Shown one piece after another: positions 37,463 to 50,064 of a DNA stretch of 64,000 bases. Location: positions 13,586,817 through 13,650,816 of the forward strand of contig CM024169.1 of assembly GCA_013433145.1 (NCBI GenBank), given 5' to 3'. Position 1 is the first letter of the stretch. Each line of letters opens with the position of its first letter. The notes beneath the pieces were generated by a model that worked only from the letters and a program-made list of their open reading frames with translations, ran no database searches and had not been told where the DNA came from. The translations under genes and the position numbers were made by a program. The DNA is from Ascaris suum (taxonomy: Eukaryota; Nematoda; Chromadorea; Rhabditida; Ascarididae).

Positions 37463-39500
37463 GAGCATGATGTGAACCATAGGATATACTTCGATGTCAT
37501 ATTCTACATCAGCCCACAAATTTCGATAATTTGTAGGCACTTTGAGATTAAAAAAAACTTGTTTTGTTTTACATCATTCAAAAATTTCTGTTCGCGCCGG
37601 TGAGAAGTTCACCCATGCTGGATGAGTCACAGAAAAACTCGTTTTTAAAGGAAAGTTTGCGTGGGCGGTTAGGTCATCTAAAAGATGAAAGTCTTCATAT
37701 TCAAGTTTTTGTAGGTAACGTGTGGAACTAGATGGTAAAGCAAGCGGGAAATAAGACCACATAATATGACAATTCCTCCGGTTCATCTGCATCACCACTG
37801 CATTTGTTCACCTTTATTGATTTACATAAGTTCACTAACACTGATCAAACATCATTGTGCTGCGCTAATTGAACACCGATCGATTTGCATGTCTCAGAAT
37901 GCAATTTGCCTACACTTCAATATAATATTACTCGTTCATTGGCACTCACATACTGATATAGTAAAATCTTTTCTTTCATAAAAATAATGCAGAATTATAA
38001 ATACTGTTTTGAATTCTCTCTAGGTTCTGCAATATTTGAAGTATTTACGAGTGGAAAGAGTAGCATCATAGCTTCAACATCATGTGTAAAATTCAGTGGT
38101 ATATATTACAGGAAAGAAATATCAATTACGGGAAAGGAATATCACTGCTATACTTAAAAATCGTTGGCTTACAAAAAACTTTTTCCAATGTAATCTCGCA
38201 TTTGCATGCTTCTATTATTCTTAAACGCATGCAATGCCGAGTCTATGTATTCATTCTATACGTCCCCCTTTTCTTTAACTGTAACCTATGAACCTTTAAG
38301 CCGAATTTTTTGAATTTGTCGAACGTAAAAAAACTCGTTTCCGATTTAATTCATTAATATCAATAGAGGATATATACTTATAAAAATGGTAGAAAAATTT
38401 GCGTATATTTTGCACTGCTTATATTTTTATTTTACATCGGGCGGATCATGAAAATGCCTTTTTTTATAGAAGATTTTTATGAATGATTTGAACAGCTGAG
38501 ATATGAACGCATTGTTCTAGCAAGTTTTATTTGTTGTTGATAAGTTGAGAAACTTTTTGTGGCAAAATGAGAGGAATACAATGGTTCATATCGTGTCATC
38601 TCTTCTAACACGTTTCTCTATTTATTTTTAGTTTTGCATATTCCAATATTCCGTGTTTCAAAAATAGCATTTCATTCATTTTGTTTAAAAAAATCATCTA
38701 TGAGTTCAATTAACAAATGCAAGGTTTAGTATCACAAATTGCATGACGAAATTGCAGCGTTTCCAAAATTTTCGGCAAATTTTAAAGCGAACATGCAACT
38801 TTATTTTCGAAGAATCACCGAATAATACGGATGATAGGAAACAGTTGCAGAGATTTTTTAAGGAGACATGGGTGGAATGCTTGCGGAATGGGTTTTCCAT
38901 GTGTGAATGGTTTCCTCATGGTAGGCGGCGCTTATTTCCCACTCATTGTGTCAGCCTAGAACGCTGCTTTACAGCTTCCCTCACACACATATTGTGTCTC
39001 ATTGTGGCGCAGTTGTGCCATAGAGCTTTCTTTTAATCTTCTAATGGCTTTTAAAGCTTACGGCTAAAGAAATTCAACAGTACCCACATGAACTATCCTA
39101 GAAGATTATGGCCAAATAACTAATGCGTTTGACTATCACGTATAGGATTTGTGTTTAGTCCCGTCTCATCTACTCTAGTACAGACCGTAAGTCCTCCTTC
39201 ACCCGAATTTTTTGTTTGTAGATGGCTGCAGACGAATGAGTGCCAACTCATGGAACAATCATGAATGAACAAAGCTAGGTCGCGGAAAGATCTTTGACAC
39301 CAAGCGGTGCTTCGATTCTTTGAATAAGTATTGAAAGCATCCTAGAGCTGTTTTTCTCAAGCGATCATCGGTATCGAATAAACTGTTCTTCATAAACTTG
39401 AAAGCCGCTTCAGCATGACTTCACTTATAACAACGAGAAAAGTTTACTGCGTGAGCTCCGGATTGAGCATCGGCCGTTTTCAGTGGTTTTTTTTTTCTGT

Positions 39501-39502
39501 AG
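39501..39502 (+). other. Splice acceptor (cis or spliced leader) before the heat-shock ATG
   Basis: GGTTTTTTTTTTCTGTAG precedes the start codon by 60 bases. A pyrimidine-rich acceptor with no in-frame upstream coding is what a trans-spliced nematode transcript would show; cis splicing of a 5' UTR exon is the alternative. Confidence 0.4.
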
Positions 39503-39562
39503 AGATACCCATTGCAGTGACGTCGTTTGCGGGACTCAAGCATATCATCTGCAAATAGTAGA

Positions 39563-39691
39563 ATGGCGCTTGTTGAGAGCCGCTGGCGAGACGAGGAAAT
39601 GCGTCGTTCGTTTTGGGATGACGATCGTTGGATGCGCGATTGGGACGATTGGCCGATCGATTGGCCTCAACCTCGCGAACTTGTACGAAGG
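39563..39691 (+). CDS. sHSP exon 1 (start codon)
   Basis: 43 codons from ATG: MALVESRWRDEEMRRSFW onward to PQPRELVRR. Ends AGG|GTCGGT in phase 0; CTT|GTACGA four codons... six bases earlier, also phase 0, is an alternative. An upstream in-frame ATG would need read-through of TAG at 39559, so this Met is the start. Confidence 0.88.
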
Positions 39692-42600
39692 GTCGGTCTT
39701 CACTCTCGTCATACTTTGCATGCTTCTTTTAAGCGGAAAAAGGCAGTTCAACTTAGAAAATAGCGCACACTAAACAGTTGTGATGATTTAGTTGTAAAGA
39801 ATTGTGTTACTAGAAAGCTTTATTAGCTCAAAATGATTCCACGAAATTACTTTTAATAAATATTGCAATAATGATCCATTTGTAAGAGATGCTCGTAATG
39901 TTCACTTCAAATAAATTATCTTTTTTTTGTGTGATCTTTCATATCACTGTTGCTAACAAATCGTTTAGGAAATTATTTTGTGAAGTTCATTTGTTTTTGA
40001 TTAAAATATAACTGTTCATTACAGGTGTAGTTTCGATTCTAAGATTTTTTTTTCGTGCGCAAAATTATTCGTTATAACTGAGAAATCATTTCTGTTTTGG
40101 GCATTATTTACGAACATATTTATAGCTGGTTGTTTTGTCGATAGCATTCTTTTTTTTGAATATTGATCCCCATTTATCGTTATTTTATTTTCAGACAGGC
40201 TATGCCTTATTATCGTATTTAAGGTTTCCCTTATTTTAAGAGAGTTAAATAGGCATAATACATGTTCGCTTTTTCGGTCATTTAGCAGATCAACGGCAAA
40301 AACTCTCATCGCTTACGACAATAATCGACTTTAGTTTTTCATGGAATTTTTTGCGGCCTCAAATCATCTTGTTACCTATTTTGATGCCATTTCATTTCAA
40401 CGATACTTGATCTTAATCACCTAAATACGAGGAAACCAAAGATTTATTGCTATTACATTCAAAAAGCATTACAAATGCAAGTTTTTTTTGCTCAGCCTGA
40501 AAACAGCTAGATCCTCTGTAAAATCAAACTTTCTACCATCTTTTCTCGTGTTTCTTTCAGACGGTTATAGAACTTGCGCATATTGTAGAAAGTTTACATC
40601 ATATTCTTCTAGAAAAAATTTCAAATGTTGGGCGCATTCAACTTAAAAAGTAAGTTTTGCGAGCATAGGCTGATACATAGACACTCATGAAAGATAATTC
40701 CTAATAAATGATAGGCACCTTCAAAAAATGTTCCTCGCAAAGGCAGCCGCTAACAAGTGGAACTCCTAATGCTTGCATATATTTACGTTCGAAGGCATGA
40801 AATGTCAACTAGGTTTATTTTCATTGCATTTGCTTTTCTAGCATTTTCATTGTGTAGGTCTAGTTGGTCGATGCCCACATTTAAAGTGGCTTTCAAAAAT
40901 GTATGCGCAGAATTAAAAAAACCCACTTCTGATTGAAGGATTTTTTTTTCGAAGCAATCGCTGAGTCATATTACAAAGGTTTTAGCGAGGCAGTGAAATA
41001 TTCGCATCGTTTTCGAAAGATGCAGATGACTAGAGGCTGCCTTGAAATGTGCAACGAAATTTCGTTTAGCTATAAAGTCAAAGAGGAAAAAATTGCTTTA
41101 TGCACTTGTTTGTGCTCACATAAAAAGATTCGTACTATGTCGCATCACATCCTAAAGATTAGAGAGCACTTGAAGGTGGAAGTTTCTCACTTTCTAATAG
41201 AAAATCCTTCGAGCCTACCTTGATAACTATCGGAGAGCCTATATACTTGCTCATCATCGCCAATTTATTCATAGCTGAAAGCTTATCGTCAAAATATAGC
41301 ATGATCGATACTCATCGATTCTTCGTGTAGCGCAGTTTGAGCTTAAATCGAACAAATAATTTCGTTCCATTTTTCTGTTGTTGTGCAAATTTCTTATTGA
41401 AATCGTAAAAGAGAGCTATGGAAGAAATGTGTTCCATTTAGCCGTTGCCTGGCAATTCCTTCTTTAACATCAGCAATGCGCCGCTATCTTAGGCTTAAAT
41501 TGTCTTGAACAGAATAGTTACACGGAAATATTTATATCTTGATTTTTAGTGCTTATTCAATTTTATTTAATTTCCTGGAAAAAAAAAATCTATGAAAGTA
41601 TTATGTGAGTCATGTTGTGTAAATGCGGCTTAGTGCATAAAACTGCAAACTGTTTTGTGCGCGAAAGTGACGCGAAATGGTCGCATGTGCACTAAATTAT
41701 AAACTGGAAGGTTGTGCCAGATCTATTGACAGCGAAGAATCTCATGCGTCATAATGGAATTATGTGATGACATGGAAAACCTCATTATGTGGTTCCATTA
41801 TAAAATATTGAAGCACTTTAATTTATATATTCCTATAATTTCTGATTAATAATTATAGTTGTGAGTTTATCAATTTCTGTAATGCCACACGAGTACCTCG
41901 CGCCTCTCCGACGCACAACATATTATGCGTTTCTCAACCTAGAGACTTATTTCTGTGACAACTTGCCTTATATTGATGGTTTGAGATAACTAGGTTGCAG
42001 CAAGTTGGTTCGTTGGCTCGTTTTTGGCGAATTCCCTTTTCATCCCTTATTAGACTCGAACGAATGAGACATTTTACTGTAGTTTTTTCGACACATATCA
42101 TTTTTCGTTTCCGCATTAAACTAATCGGCAAAGCTTTTATTTCCTTAATTTGTTTCAGTTGCTTAGTTCTAATTTAGTTTCATCGACACGTAAGCGAATG
42201 GGTTAATCAATTTCCATTAGTGATTTTTCCTCGCTGTCTGTCAAGTGACATATCAGAGGCAACCAAGAAATATGAGACAGTAACACATCTATTCAAATAG
42301 AAGTTAGCCGAAGTATACCTAATACCTTTCCCTTCTTCATAACTTGATAGGGCGATCCTTCTAAGATGCAACAAGCATGATTGCATGAAAATATTTGAGA
42401 ACGTTGATTTTGGGTGCATAGAAAATGTGTTTATGCGGAATGATTGATGGAAACGATGTGAAAATGGCATAGAGGTAGTGCAAAAAATAATCCTCTTTCG
42501 AGGCGGATACTGAATGCTGCTGTGTATTCGTGAGTTTTGCGCACTCAACAATAATTACGCTTGCGAACGTTGCTGCGCATGCCCACTCTGAACAGGCAGA

Positions 42601-45600
42601 CACCACAGACACATACACACCACCTCATTCGCTGTTATATACCTTCCAACCTGCTACGTTCTCTTTGCTTAGTTGTAATTTCAAAGGCATTTCGTTGTTA
42701 TATGGAACGAAAGAAGTAATATTGGAATTTCTAAAATTCTATTTAGGGAGTCGAAGACGGGGAAGGTAAGGCTCGAGGTTTTTTGTATGGCTTGTTGAAG
42801 TGTTAAAAGCTTTCATGATTTTCTGAAGCGCTATTAAGAGAGCGATTTTTAGCCGCATGACTATTGATGCATTTGAGTGCATCGTTAGTGAATCCACTTG
42901 TGCAAATTGTTGTCAACAGCTGGAATGAAAAATTTTCTCTCCTTTATTCTTCAAATTTTTTAAAACTATTTTATATTTACGTTGTATTATCAAAGAAGTA
43001 ATTTTTGAATTAAAATAATATTATAAGAGTATAGTTTTTCGATTATCGATATCTTTATTTTGTCTATGATATTTTATTTGGAAATAATATTACTTCATTA
43101 AAAGTTCTTTCATTTCTCGATGATAATAGTGAATGTAATACAATTATATGATGAGCAAAAAATACGCTAAAATGCTAAAATTTCGTGTAATAAAAAAAAA
43201 AATTATTTTTTTAGCATCATTATCATTGTATAAATGATTTTAACATTTTGTCACTCTTTTTTTTTTTACGTTCTCCATTCTAAAATATATAAGAATATCC
43301 CATATGTGACTAATTATGGCTAGAGTATCATTTCTAAACGAATTATAAATGGAATGCGTCTAAAATTTTTTTACGCTCATTAAAAAAAAAAAATCAAAGT
43401 CGACTTTGTGCATTTTTCGACGCAAATGGAATTATGTAAATTTCATGAAAATCCTTTGAAGCATTTTAAAGATAAATTTCAATCAATAAGCTCTCGAATA
43501 ATTCGGATTTAGCTTATTTTAATATGAAATAAAGAGAAAACAATGGAATTTCGAGTCATGGATTTTTGTATAAAGTTGAGCGAAATATAAGAACATCTCT
43601 GAATTAAATTTAAGCGATATTTTATATCATAAACTGTGTATAAAATAATAAATATTCTATAGGTGTATATTCGATTGATTGCGTAAATGAACTGTTTTTT
43701 TTTCAGGAAGGCGTTACAGACATTATAGAGCAAAGAAATGATAGAATCACGACTTGGTTGCATATATCTGTAGGAAATTGAGTAGTTAAAAAAAATTCCA
43801 TTGTCTTGTTGATTCAAATTCTCTTATGTTTTATAAGCGTCGAATTTTTTTTCCGCTTGAGCAGTTACATATTAGCGATGGTGGGTAAATATGTAGTTAT
43901 CACTAATAGCATTGAGGACTAGATTAGATTGAAATTGATCCAGCTATCATTGCTGATGAATTCGTCTCAGGAGAACTTTTCACTCATAATCTTGTGGCGT
44001 TTCTCTTCAAGAAACTAAATTAAATGAATATTACTATGAATTAAGCAGAAAACTCTTTTCTATAATGTCCTCAAAATCGTGGAAGTATACTTCAATAAAA
44101 ACCGTTTGATTATATGCAAATATGATGTTTTTGTTCATGCAATTCGAATTTGTGAGGTGGCACAATGGAACATAACAAACTATGAAATACTTTGCGCTCG
44201 ATAAGCAAATATTTGTTCTTCATGTAGCTGTCTGTCATAAATACATTTCATGGTATGTTTCGTGTTGTTTTTCGAGCTATTTGTGCGACTAATTTATTAT
44301 GTTGAACGTGAGCATCCATTTCTAGACTAAACTTTTAGATATTTCGATTCTGGGAGTAAGGAATTTTCATTTTCAGTTTCGTTCGGCTTTCGATCGTCGT
44401 CGCAGTTTTCTGGATTGGCCATCTGATTGGCCAACGATGGACGCGGTTGTTCCACGAGTTCGTTTAACTCGCTTTCTTAAATCTAGTTACACCCGTTCTG
44501 CTCATATTCTTTGAGATTCTCTGTAACACAAATAACGATTGGAATAATCGACAAGATTAATTTAAAACTGACAAAAGGAGCTGATAAACAATAATGGTAA
44601 AAAGTTTTTGAAATGAAAATTAAAGATGGCTGATGCTGCAGATTGTCAAATCTCCACTAAATTATAGAAAGATATTCTAATTCCGAGGAGAATCTCCGTT
44701 TAGATCCAATTCTGCTCTTCTTACCATTGAAAGATATAATTGAAATCGTGGTCTAATAATTTTAAACAAACAAACACAAATTGAACAAGCAATGTATCGA
44801 AGAATAATTTTCATGCGAATGATATTAATAATATATAACAAAGTGGATGAAAAGTTCTGTGTCGATTCAATATCCTCCACAAACAAAACAAATGCTATTG
44901 CAAAATATGCTCTTGTTGAAAGAAAGAAAAGGAACGATTGGCTTTCAGTGAGTTTACTTTATGACTCAGTGATGACTGAATGATATTGGGCGAATACTTG
45001 GTGCATTGATGCTGTTTTCTTTAAATGCCAATATTTACTCGGAGACTAATTTTGTTTGTGATTGTAGCTATAGGCTTAGAGGGAACAACGAATTCTTTTT
45101 AGTGTATTTCAGTGTAAATGATACAGCATCCGGCTCTATTTTTCAACAATTTTTGAACAAATCTACGTATCAGACTTATTGAAAGTTTAAAATATGGCCT
45201 TCATGGTCGAGTTTTGTGCCATTTTATTTATTTTCTTTGGCCCATCTTGTGCATATCATTCTTGTATAGAAATCCGCTTTGCAGGTTATCTTTTTTAAGT
45301 AAGTGAATTGATGAGATTTTTGAAGGCTTAGCTGAAAACTCATCTTGATAGCAGATATATCACATCAGAAAAAAAATCACCAAAAACATGAAATCTGGTG
45401 TCAAATAAAGGCAAGTTAATCTGTCGCTTGCAACCACTCAGACCAAGTACTGATGGCTGTTTTTTTTCTTTGTTCGTCTATGATAGCGCTTGTATTCACC
45501 ATACGCAGCAGTCATAGAATATCGCAGTGGAATTAATATGGTAATTGAAAGGGAAGTGAAAATTGAAACAACTGTAGACTTTTTAATTTCATTACCACTC

Positions 45601-48600
45601 GCAGTTGTTCGGTAACGCATGTGTCCGACAACATGACTAATGCTTGTTCGTCTAATAAAATGAGAGTTACTATATGCTGGGTGCTTCTTGCCACGTGGAT
45701 TTATCCTCACTTACGAATGTTTTCATTAGTTATCAGGCATAAAATTATGTTAGTTCATCCTTAAAACTATATGGTAAAATATTTTATGGGAAGGCTAAGT
45801 GATACGCGAGGATATTCCACTGTCTCGAATTTATTATGAATAATCTTTTGTGGTAATTTCCTTCTCGATCTTTCAGTTAGACAATATGACTTCAGCAATC
45901 TTATATAGCACGATTCACTCATTGTTTAGCGTGCTTTTATCACCGAATGGATCCCCACATCTACGGGATGCAATTAGTACGATTGGATCCCACGACTTTG
46001 AGCTCCCAGTTTTATGATCTGAAGATAAATATATTGAACTAAAAGCTGTGAATAGGATCGTCTTATTCCAAGAGGAAATTTAACGGAATCATCGGATTTT
46101 CTGCATCCTTGAATTTACGCTTTCCGTTGACACACCTCTTTTGGATGGGAAATTTGTATAGAAATGCGGCTTCGACTCACTCTCTCGGCATATTCAGGTA
46201 CTCTAAGAAAAATCTGCTCTAAACTCAGAGAAGTGGCATTAAAGATGCATAGGGAAAGTGTGGTTTGGCATTATTGCTTCTTTTTTTTTTCACCAACCTC
46301 GACGCACATCCACGTACTTTACCATACTTATTTTATCTCTTTGGCGAACTTATCTCCCGCAGATAACTTTATGATTGCTTAGTTTTGCTTAGCGATTACA
46401 CTCCGTTTTGATAATTTTGCTAACTGGGCTATCGAAAGTATGTAAGTGGTTGAGAAACAATTCGGTTTACTTCTAGTCTTCATCAATTCTCATAGTTCTT
46501 TAGTATGAGTAAACTGCATTCGCAGAAGTTCCCAAATTCTCGCATTTAATCTTCTTATAGAGGTAATTGAAGAGAAATTTTCGACGAATAAACTCAATGA
46601 TAGTGGAGATATTTCCAACAATAATAGTATATATGTTAATATTTGAAATGATCGAATGAAGGTATAGAAACTATTTTATATGTATTTTAACGAATTGCAA
46701 GCTGCTTTATGTCACAGCTTTTTTTGCCGCTTTAAATTAGCCTATTTCAGTGACTTAAACTATTGAGGCTAGATAATTTTCAATTTTTAGTTCTCATCTC
46801 ATTTGGATCGTATGGATAGAAATTGGCGTTCTGATCCTTTTTGGCGAGATCTATATCCACGATGGGCGGAACCGATCTTCAAAGAGGGTATCGATATTAA
46901 AACAAAAATCACCAATGATTCACATCGTTTCGCCGTCGATGTGGATGCCTATCAATTTCGTCCCGAAGAAATACAGGCAAGCAGCATGATTCATTAATGT
47001 CCGCTATAAGCATTACCTCTATGAAATTTACCATTGTCAATCGCTTCGTTCTAATAGATGTACTTATTGAAAAGCGAAGATTATTAAAGCGTTTTTATAG
47101 GTTGATATGAGAATGGAGATACGTACACGCACGGAGGGAAATGCATTTATTTATCTATTCTATTTTGTGTGGTGGGGGAACTGGTTACAGGTTAATATAA
47201 TGTTCGTGTGAGAAAAAAAAAGAAATCAACGACGAACCCTCTGATAGATAATGATGGTTCATCCAGAAATTGAATATAAAAGTTGAAGAAAATGCTTATT
47301 TCAAGGCATCAATCCCGTGAAGAAAGCAAACATATGCTCATCATAAGAAGATAAATTCAAATAACTAAAATTGCTAGTAGCATTAGAATGCTTCAAGAGT
47401 GCTTTATAAAAATGTTTAATGAAAATTGCATCAAAAATACTGAAATAGCAGGAGGTTTATTTTTCTAGGTGAAAACTGTCGATGATACACTTCTAATAGA
47501 AGGTCGCCACGAGGATGTACGTGATCGCGACAATTTCACGAAGATGTATTTCGTGCGTAAATATCAGCTGCCATCCGATGTTGATCCGGCTGATGTGTGT
47601 AGTTCAATTGATAGTACAGTAAGTTATTTTTTTATACAAGTTGAGTACCTAAGAAAGCGTTTCTTTGCCTAATTACAATAATCGCTGTGTTAGATCTGCA
47701 CTTCTAACGTTTGTAATTTTCAATTTACTTTGAAAAAGAATTTGAGATTAAAGAAGTAGATCGAATTTATGCTCGTTAGCTTCCATATTTTCCATCGGTA
47801 CATTGCCGGTGGTGTCGATCGCTCAAAAGAAACCGATGCTCTATCCCAAAAGTGAGTTTCTATGTAAAGATAGCGGAGCGGTTATCCACTATATGTGGAT
47901 GCTTATGGGCACATCACAATCGCCCAACTATCGATTGTCTCCGTTATCATACTGCTGCATTCAGCTGTTTAAATATTTATTTTATTACATCTCTATTATT
48001 TGACATCCGATTTTGTTTTCAAGCGTTTTTTTCATCCAACAATTGTCCCAAACGCACGAAATAATCGACAGAGAGCAGATATGTGATTGGCGGCATATAA
48101 TTAGATAACCAATTTCATATCCACTACTAATATGTGATTTAAAAGATTGAACTCATATTTTTCAGTGGCGATGAAAATATCAGAGAGAAGAACATTTTGA
48201 AGGAAATCATAAAATTTGTTTGTTTAGGGTCGTCTTACGGTTGAAGCAACGAAGCGTCAACGTTTAGCGTCAGGTCGTGAACGTGTCATACCGATAGAAG
48301 GCCCATCACGACGAGGCGATAATCGTGGTCAGCAACGAAGCGATAGCAACAGCAGCCTTCGAGAAAGAGGTCGCAGCGAATCTGAAACACGCCATAGTGA
48401 TACACAAGGCACGTTCTTATACCCAGTAACACTCGCTAAACTGTCCAGGATATTAGCTGATCAGTTAGTATATGAGTACGATGACTGTTTTGCGTATACG
48501 GCATCCCTTAGAAGTTTGAAATGATGAAGGAGTGAATCACATTTCTTGACAAACATTTCTAGCCAAATGTAGTAAATGCCTGCGCTTGGTCTTTGAAAAG

Positions 48601-50063
48601 ATTTATAGAATACTCTTTACTCCGCAAACTGCAAAGTGTAAATACGAAGCTTATAGAGCGCCGCTCACCACAGACAACTCACTCGTCGCACACGTACTAT
48701 CATGAGAGTTCGAGAACAGGTGGCGGTCAAGGAGCTAATCAATCGCAAGAACGAACTCAATATAGGGGTGAAGAACGAAGTATGCTTTTATAATCGTTGT
48801 TCTACCTTACTGTTTTCAAGTAAATCTCATTTCACAGAGGTGAAATAGGTCCAATGAGAAGGTTAGATGTTTCGAGATTACTAATTTAGTAGTTTTGCCT
48901 TGTTATTTTGATGAATAAATTTGTTAGGCAGTACAATCGAATGATTTCTATGCACGAATTATTCGGTTTTCTACACTTTTCCAATCATGCAAAAGCGCAT
49001 CAGTTGGTGTCCTTGAGTGCGTGTTTCCGTGTTTATCTGCCTGTCAAGTTCTTTTAACTTGTACACCATAGATATACGAACATGAAAAATAGTCAAAATT
49101 CACTTTGAATTTGCCTACAAGTTTTTTTTTTCTAAAATCGGTCATGTGCAAGTCAAGAACGACATTCACCAGAGAAATTTTTGCAACCATTTGGCTGTTG
49201 ACGTGAGAAAAAACATCTCTGACGTTGTGTCATAGTTCAGTGGAATATTGCATCGGTTGGTTGATTTCACTGGGAGGTTGAACAAAGATGTGTGTCGTAC
49301 TAACCTCCTCGATACGAATTTTAAACTCCTTATTCCAAGAGAATATGAGCCGCAACATAATGAAGAGTTTTACTTTATCTTCTTTTGTGAATGCCACCCG
49401 ATTATGAACGCATTCAAAAAATTAGACTGCGCACCCATAAAGGATCGTTTATTGTTCCACAGAGCGACAGCTAATCTCCAATTATCGGAGATTCAAAATT
49501 TTCGAACCCCAGTGTGGATATGTCTTTTTTGATTTACGCTGTAGATTGCAACCTCGAGAAGATAATCGAATCCTGTCCGAACCTTCAAATACGGAGAGAT
49601 TATAGCTTAAAATTGAATGTTTCGCACCCCATTCTGAACTTCCGGCTTGCTCCATAAGTTTGTTGAATTAAAGAGGACAAATCAGAGGTCATATTTTGCA
49701 GGCAGAGGTCATATAAATTCGAAGTCTGTCGTTGTGGTTCAAAGATTAAATCACAGAGGTCAGCGGTCGTTGTTTGGGACAATAAATTTTCCGACAAACT
49801 CATCGTTGAGTTGTTTAGGTGGCTTCGACACCCGTGAAAAGCGTGAACGCGAATATCGCTCTGAAACAAGAAACGAGTACCGCAGTGAGTCGCGTGATTC
49901 ACATCGTGATGACTATCGCCAGGATGGCTCTCTGGATCGTCATCGATATCGTGTTGACTCTCCATCAACAAGCACGCAACAGAATGGTGGAGGTGAAGCC
50001 GCCAAGTCAGAGTCACGATCCAGCGTACGCAGCGTACAGATACTGCGAAAGACGTTCCAATAA
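39563..50063 (+). CDS. Small heat-shock protein, HSP-25/HSP-43 type
   Basis: Seven plus-strand exons join in phase to 360 residues plus stop. The N-terminus (1-70) is rich in Trp, Asp and Arg (WMRDWDDWPIDWP, FLDWPSDWPT), as in many small heat-shock proteins. The alpha-crystallin domain spans about 103-191, with GIDIKTKITNDSHRF, YQFRPEEIQVKTVDD, LLIEGRHEDVRD, MYFVRKYQLPSDVDP and GRLTVEATK. The following RERVIPIEG recalls HSP-25, and the long Arg/Ser/Glu/Gln-rich tail (about 190-360) gives a size near 43 kDa as in HSP-43, so I do not choose a symbol. Such proteins are ATP-independent chaperones; C. elegans HSP-25 is in muscle dense bodies and HSP-43 in vulva and spermatheca. Two introns have GC donors. 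The first intron is 4.7 kb. Confidence 0.93.
44377..44457 (+). CDS. sHSP exon 2
   Basis: Acceptor TTCATTTTCAG, 27 codons, donor CCACGA|GTTCGT, phase 0 at both ends. Encodes FRSAFDRRRSFLDWPSDWPT then MDAVVPR; the DWP repeat echoes the end of exon 1. Confidence 0.88.
46791..46976 (+). CDS. sHSP exon 3, start of alpha-crystallin domain
   Basis: Acceptor CAATTTTTAG, 62 codons, phase 0 at both ends. Encodes WRSDPFWRDLYPRWAEPIF, then GIDIKTKITNDSHRFAVDVD and FRPEEIQ. The exit ATACAG|GCAAGC is a GC donor with otherwise ideal consensus; no GT nearby keeps the phase. Confidence 0.92.
47469..47618 (+). CDS. sHSP exon 4, core of alpha-crystallin domain
   Basis: Acceptor TTTTTCTAG, 50 codons, donor AGTACA|GTAAGT, phase 0. 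Encodes VKTVDDTLLIEGRHEDVRD and MYFVRKYQLPSDVDPADV. EGRH and the LP-x-DVDP turn are hallmarks of the domain. Confidence 0.95.
48228..48408 (+). CDS. sHSP exon 5, end of domain and basic tail
   Basis: Acceptor TTTGTTTAG, phase 0 in, phase 1 out. Encodes GRLTVEATKRQRLASGRER then VIPIEG, the IxI-type anchor region that in this family contacts neighbouring subunits, and then a Ser/Arg-rich stretch. The exit ACACAAG|GCACGT is a weaker GC donor; an earlier GT (CATA|GTGATA) also gives phase 1 and drops about three residues. Confidence 0.85.
48657..48767 (+). CDS. sHSP exon 6, Ser/Gln/Gly-rich tail
   Basis: Acceptor AGCTTATAG, two bases completing a codon, then RRSPQTTHSSHTYYHESSR and GGGQGANQSQERTQYR. 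Donor AGGG|GTGAAG, phase 1, which fits the next exon. The tail is likely disordered. Confidence 0.8.
49819..50063 (+). CDS. sHSP exon 7 (last), Arg/Glu/Ser-rich C-terminus
   Basis: Acceptor AGTTGTTTAG, two bases in, then GFDTREKREREYRSETRNEY and RSESRDSHRDDYRQDG, ending SVRSVQILRKTFQ and TAA. The highly charged RE/RS composition differs from the domain and is typical of a flexible tail. The stop codon overlaps an AATAAA. Confidence 0.85.
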
Positions 50064-50064
50064 A
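50059..50064 (+). terminator. AATAAA overlapping the sHSP stop codon
   Basis: The sequence CCAATAAAG contains both the TAA stop and a canonical polyadenylation hexamer, so use of this site would leave almost no 3' UTR. Further AATAAA copies at 50853-50858 and 50929-50934 are more conventional candidates. Confidence 0.3.

Noticed and set aside
39100..39174. tRNA-like 75-base stretch (ends pair 6 of 7; contains TAATGCGTTTGACT and GTGTTTAGTCCCG)
   Set aside because: The anticodon and T stems do not pair and the B-box is one base short, so at best it is a decayed tRNA-derived relic, and it may be chance.
40607..40614. TTCTAGAA heat-shock element in intron 1 of the sHSP gene
   Set aside because: Only two units, and the same octamer occurs elsewhere (near 10688 and 23566), so it is expected by chance.
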